The notes below the pieces were generated by a model. That model saw nothing but the letters and a program-made list of their open reading frames with translations. It searched no databases and was not told the origin of the DNA. DNA of 64,000 bases from Theocolax elegans. Taxonomy: Eukaryota > Arthropoda > Insecta > Hymenoptera > Cerocephalidae. The DNA is taken from contig CM047426.1 of assembly GCA_026168455.1 (NCBI GenBank), positions 76,163,986 through 76,227,985 of the forward strand. Reading direction: 5' to 3'. This document shows, in pieces, positions 59,976 to 64,000 of this stretch. Every line of letters starts with the position of its first letter. Position 1 is the stretch's first letter. The position numbers and the translations under genes are program-made.

Positions 59976-60195
59976 AAAGATACCAAAAAAATAAGGCGTA
60001 TCGATATTTTCTGACTCCCACTCGTTACGGAATTAGAGCCTTTTGCCCATGAACAACCGCTCCTCCAAGCCAGAATATCCAGTTAGAGGGCAGCAAAAAA
60101 ATCGGAAACATCGTCACGTTGCAGCAAAAAAATAGCAAAAAAATTTGAACTTTGAACGATTCCGATATCGTTACACCATCAATTGATATAACCGT

Positions 60196-60519
60196 GGCTA
60201 CGCTACCTTAATATTAAGTTAGCGTAGCCATTGTGTCGATGCAAAGGGTAACGTAAAAGAAAGTTTTATTACGCACTATATTAGCAAATAATTAGCAAAA
60301 ATTAATACATATAGGATTTGACGATTAATTTAATTTTTATTTTTATGATTGCGTGAAAATCGATTTTCCGGAAAAGTTTTTAGAATTTGAAAAAACTCCC
60401 TACATCATCTTTCAACAAATAATTAGCAAAAAATATGAACTTTGAACGATTCCGATATCGTTACACCATCAATAGATATGACCGTGGCTACGCTACCTTA
60501 ATATTAAGTTAGCGTAGCC
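60196..60519. repeat. Unit bounded by two copies of the 34-bp palindrome, right
   Basis: Palindrome copies at 60196-60229 and 60486-60519 bound a unit of about 290 bp. Sequence to the left of each palindrome (AACGATTCCGATATCGTTAC, then CCGTGGCTACG) is the same, showing an internal duplication of the terminus. This unit has no counterpart in the left arm. Confidence 0.75.
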
Positions 60520-60572
60520 TTTGTATTTCCGAAACTATGGGAGCAAAAAAATCATTTTCTTAGCAAAAAAAT

Positions 60573-62666
60573 GGTAGGGGGACAGTTTTCCCAAAAAAGT
60601 TTTCCCAATGATTTTTTTTCCTAAAGACCATTTTTCCCAAAAAATATTTTTCCCAAAGGCAGTTTTTCCCAAAATATATATATTTTTTAATGGTGTACAT
60701 CATTTTAAAATTTTAAATGAAATCCAACTGTTTCTTTTCACTTTCATTGTTCAACTGTTTTCAAGATTCAATCGTTTTAAAAATTTTGGTTAAATTGACA
60801 TTTTCGTTCAGTTATTTCGTTTTAAAATTTTATTTAAATTTCAAATCACTAAATCATTTTATTTAAATTTTATTACGTACATTTTTTATTACGTACATTT
60901 TTTAAAATTTATTGTGATGACGAGCAACTACAATACAGTAGAACTTGTTAGCGCTAGAAAAGGATTTTTCTTACATATAGACGGTTTTTTATATTATAAA
61001 CATTCGGGTACTGCTCGAAAATATTGGAATTGTCGGAATAAAGAAGAATGTAGTGCACGAGCTATAACTACAGGTAATAATGACACAATGATTGTACTAA
61101 AAGGACCAAAGGAATCCCCTCACAACCATGCGCCGAATAAAGAGGAAGTTGAAAGTATAAAATTAATATACAGGGCAAAAAGAACTGCAGAGGATCATCC
61201 AGAAATGCCACCTGCTCAAGTAATTCGCAAGCATTTACGTAATGTTCCGTCAGGTTAGTGCAGTAGTTTAGTGCATCGGTAAATGGTTTTTATTTACAGA
61301 AAAAATAGGTTAGAATCGCTTCCTTTTAATTTTTTAGAAGTGTTAGCAGAAATGCCTGACCGCCCGAACTTGCGAAAATTAATATCTCGTTCTCGTTTAA
61401 GACAACTACCAGCAAATGCTGTGCGTCTGGCTGATTTGCACGAGATTCCTCCGCAATATGGTCTTACGTTAGGAGGCAACAAATTTCTAATTTACGATTC
61501 CATTGATGACGAAGATTATGATGCAAATGATGGAAGAATTCTTGTTTTCGCGACAACAGAAAATTTAGTACAACTTTTTCGATGCAACGTTTAGTTTGTC
61601 GATGGGACATTTAAATCAGCGCCTACTCTTTTTTATCAACTTTTCTCAGTCCTTGCAGCGGTTACTCAAGTCGGTGTCAATAATAAACCACAGACCGTAG
61701 GTCTACCCTTTGTGCACGCCCGTTTGGAAAACAAGCGAGAAGTTTGCTACAGTAAAGTTTTACACGTAATCTTACACGAGGGTCGTAAGCTTGGACTTGT
61801 AAATTTGCCTAGTACAGTGCTAAGTGATTTCGAATTAGCGATCATCAATGCCGTAGAAGGCATATTGGGCAAAATAGTTCGGTGCTGCTTCTTTCATTTA
61901 TGCCAAAATGTTTACCGTCACGTTATTTCAGAAGGATTGCAAAATGAATATAACAGCGATGATCGTCGAATTAAAAAAGCAATTCATTTACTGTGCGCTT
62001 TAGCTTTTGTTCCAGTCGATCGTGTGCTAGAACATTTCCAATATATACGCGATGACTTACCCACTGACATTGATTCTGTTGTTAATTACTTTGAGGCTAC
62101 ATATATTCGTCGATTGCAGGCGCGAAGGCGAAATAACCCCGGATTACGCCTTCAAAGCCGTCCTGCAAGATTTCCACCTGCTTTATGGAATCAGTATGAC
62201 GCAGTGTTAACAGGAACAGCTCGCACAAACAATTTATCCGAAGGCTGGCACAACCGTTTCCAGGTCGTAGTAGGTAAACAGCACCCTAGCTTGTATGTCT
62301 TCTTTGACGAATTAAGGAAAGAACAAGCTGATACGGAGATAATGCTGCGCCAGTTACAGCTCGGTCAACGGATAAGAAAAGGCGTTGAGAAAAAAAGAAG
62401 ACAAATCGAAGCCAATATCCTAGCAATTGTACAACAGTACCCAAATTATGTTGATAATGACGATATATATAACTATTTACAAACGGTTGGATATCATGTA
62501 AAATTTTAGAAAAATAAATATAAAAAATATTTGTGTAAAATTTACAGCTATATAAATATATATATTTTGGGAGAAACTGCCTTTGGGAAAAATATTTTTT
62601 GGGAAAAACGGTCTTTGGGAAAAAAAATCATTGGGAAAACTTTTTTGGGAAAACTGTCCACCAATC
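60573..62666 (+). mobile_element. MULE transposon with 9-bp target duplication
   Basis: CAAAAAAAT is repeated exactly at 60564-60572 and 62667-62675. The left arm of the host element shows the uninterrupted site TAGCAAAAAAATAGC (complement at about 49485), so the duplication is certain. The ends are GGTAGGGGGACAGTTTTCCC and, complemented, GATTGGTGGACAGTTTTCCC, followed by about 100-bp inverted arms made of TTTTCCCAAA words. The element is 2094 bp and encodes one transposase. Confidence 0.9.
60917..62509 (+). pseudogene. MULE transposase with FLYWCH zinc finger
   Basis: The first part (60917-61258) is a FLYWCH finger: GFFLHIDGFLYYKHSGTARK, YWNCRNKEECSARAIT, SPHNHAP. A short intron-like gap with GTTAGT and a TTTATTTACAG acceptor (about 61254-61310) leads to NRLESLPFNF, but the phases do not match by one base. 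The next frame ends at an in-frame TAG (61592-61594) just before FVDGTFKSAPTLFYQLFSV, where the first catalytic Asp lies. The remainder (to 62509) has SDFELAIINAV (second Asp), CCFFHLCQNVYR (C2H-like), a Glu in NYFEATYIRR, and TNNLSEGWHNRF. It would cut and paste the element. The amber and phase slip are the only lesions. ATG 60917 is chosen; the codon before it is GTG. Confidence 0.85.
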
Positions 62667-62744
62667 CAAAAAAATAGCAAAAAATTAGCAAAAAATTCAT
62701 GAGAATTTTTAGCTTCGCCTTATGATTTGGATACGCTAGCTTAA

Positions 62745-63011
62745 TATACGTCAATAATTCAGCACATTTCCGCTCAAAATCTCCCAAGAAATCCACTTTA
62801 ATGTACAAAATTTACAGTTGGTGATAAAGTGCGTGTTAGTAAAAACCAGCAAGTTTTTAAAAAATGTTACACACCAAACTGGTCTATAGAAATTATCACT
62901 ATCGACCGAGTTATTCATACGAATCCAGGTACATTTCATTTAAAGGATTATAAGAATAAGCCAATAGCAGGAAGATTTGATAAGCAGGAACTTCTCAAGA
63001 CTACATGTTGA
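62745..63011 (+). pseudogene. Polinton-type integrase, C-terminal part
   Basis: Continuation of the interrupted integrase. The frame NSAHFRSKSPK leads, after a small slip near 62805, to GDKVRVSKNQQVFKKCYTPN, an SH3-like C-terminal domain, and ITIDRVIHTNPGTFHLKDY, KPIAGRFDKQEL and a stop at 63009-63011. If one TATA is removed with the insertion, the frame joins correctly to the upstream part. No chromodomain follows. Confidence 0.75.
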
Positions 63012-63055
63012 GATATATATTTAGTATAAAAAATTATTTATAAAAATGGTAATAG

Positions 63056-63579
63056 TTATTTTTTAACACTCCGTGCGCGAAACACGGTTTCTCGTGCTTG
63101 TTTTGCGTGTGCTAAACATGAGATTTTTTAACCGTGTGCGAAACATGACCGCCAATTGTTTTGCGAACTTCAGGTCGACGTTTGAATTGTAGGTCTTAAG
63201 ATTATCTGGACAGAGATTTTCCGAATCAACAAAGTATCGATAATATTAACTAAAATTTTAAATTGTTGAAAAGAAATGAGCTCAGAAAGTGATTCGGAAG
63301 AAGCTTATGACGATTCAGTACCGACAGATATGGCAAATCAAGCAAATAATATTTTTAATAATTATAGTTTTTTACACAGATATATCGTATATAGTTGCAT
63401 ATAATATCTTATATACATATTCTTTTTATTATACATAGTTCTACATTTACTTTTTTTTCGTTTACTCGTCTAATTGTCACCCTCGCTACGCTCGGGTGAC
63501 AAATCGACTCGTCTCGCTCCGCTCGGTTAATAACCTGGAAACTTATTAACGTGTTTCGCTCACGGAGTGTTAAAAAATA
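63056..63579. mobile_element. TIR element of about 520 bp
   Basis: The left end reads TTTTTTAACACTCCGTGCGCG then AAACAC; the right end, complemented, reads TTTTTTAACACTCCGTGAGCG then AAACAC. The interior has further CTCG-rich hairpins (GTCACCCTCGCTACGCTCGGGTGAC, a stem at about 63477-63501) and no transposase. The right end abuts the hairpin MITE that follows. Confidence 0.65.
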
Positions 63580-63711
63580 GTATACGATACACGTACACGG
63601 AACAGGTGATCCACGCACTCGTCTTATTTGTCGCTCTCGCTCCGCTCGGGCGTCAAACTCGACTCGTGCGTGCATCACCTGTTTCGCGCACTTGTATCGT
63701 AATCTACTATT
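63576..63711. mobile_element. Short hairpin MITE, copy 2
   Basis: Ends AATAGTATACGATACACG and, complemented, AATAGTAGATTACGATACAAG; inner arms ACAGGTGAT/ATCACCTGT and ACTCGTC/GACTCGT around CGCTCCGCTCGG. Same layout as 20210-20344. Confidence 0.6.
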
Positions 63712-64000
63712 GTAAAATGATTACGATAAATTTGGATAAATAAAAATGAAATGTAAGTTTGAAATAAATAAATAAACACTTTATTCATAAAAAAATTTGT
63801 AGTTATTCATTTATTTATTCCTATTCACTTTAAACATATTATAAATAAACAAGCTATTTAAGAGTAAATTATATTTATTAAAAAAATATAATATTTAATT
63901 AAAAAGTTGTTCATTTAGTTACATTTATTTCATAAATTTTTTTTAACAATATCGGTGTAACAGTTCTACGATTTTTTATGATTCTTAAACGAAATCATTC
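63712..64000. other. AT-rich end of window
   Basis: No gene or repeat recognised in the last 290 bases. Confidence 0.5.

Larger units (their letters stand above)
49424..62744. mobile_element. Composite TIR element (13.3 kb with nested insertions)
   Basis: Inverted ends TTAAGCTAGCGTATCCAAAT at 49424 and, complemented, at 62744; both arms continue through GCTCCCATAGTTTCGGAAAT to a 34-bp palindrome and on to about 49637 (left) and about 60428 (right). The direct TATA at 49420-49423 and 62745-62748 is the likely duplication. Long arms rich in TTTTTTTGCTA words, internal tandem repeats and no own transposase suggest a non-autonomous element. Superfamily is unassigned. It holds a MULE in its right arm and a DIRS-bearing MITE in its interior. 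Confidence 0.75.

Noticed and set aside
49424..62744. TTAA or TA as the target duplication of the composite element
   Set aside because: Both are formally possible because the junction is palindromic, but neither keeps the integrase frame, whereas TATA does.
1..64000. CRISPR arrays, bacterial operons, rRNA genes, complete tRNA genes
   Set aside because: None seen. Tandem arrays here have no regular unique spacers, and the gene structures are eukaryotic.

Overview
The window is eukaryotic and looks like insect DNA, most probably hymenopteran. It is AT-rich and has spliceosomal introns, decayed host-gene exons and a very high density of transposable elements. The species cannot be told from the sequence alone. 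I found no clearly intact host gene. Almost every coding stretch is either a transposon protein or a broken, intron-retaining copy of a cellular gene.

Layout. 0-11 kb: a decayed LTR-retrotransposon gag (366-1661), a piggyBac-type MITE with TTAA duplications (2408-3153), hairpin and tandem repeats, and a BEL/Pao element (LTR 8890-9096, gag 9181-10293, then a short pol scrap). 11-16.7 kb: a nearly full-length CR1-like LINE on the minus strand, with ORF1 (PHD-like finger, coiled coil) and ORF2 (endonuclease, YADD reverse transcriptase), broken by a few small lesions. 17.8-21.6 kb: a dispersed repeat with a partner at 39.4 kb, two abutting TTAA-flanked MITEs and a large foldback. 23.5-38 kb: exon fragments resembling an arrestin-domain protein (minus), TIMMDC1 (plus), LARP1 (plus) and one unrecognised coiled-coil gene (minus), separated by tandem repeats.

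40.4-44.6 kb: an EnSpm/CACTA-type transposase pseudogene. Its 3' part carries a 1.5 kb insertion whose second copy sits inside the arrestin pseudogene. The empty-site sequence for the insertion at 42.6 kb survives at 34.3 kb. 46.9-63 kb: remains of a Polinton/adintovirus-like element, with capsid-like and phospholipase A2-like genes on the minus strand and a retroviral-type integrase on the plus strand. The integrase gene is split by a 13.3 kb nested insertion.

That insertion (49424-62744) is the most informative part of the window. A TIR element with ends TTAAGCTAGCG and a probable TATA duplication lies in the integrase gene. Its right arm holds a 2.1 kb FLYWCH/MULE transposon with an exact 9-bp duplication. 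Its interior holds a TIR element of about 0.76 kb (CCCCGTTGAAAAAG ends), which in turn contains a DIRS-type tyrosine-recombinase retrotransposon (51857-56829). The DIRS element has inverted terminal repeats, an internal complementary region and an in-frame intron in gag. A higher-order tandem array ending in an inverted monomer (58430-59975) lies in the right half. The relative order of insertions can be read directly.

The coding elements do not form one pathway. The window reads as a transposon graveyard with a layered history.
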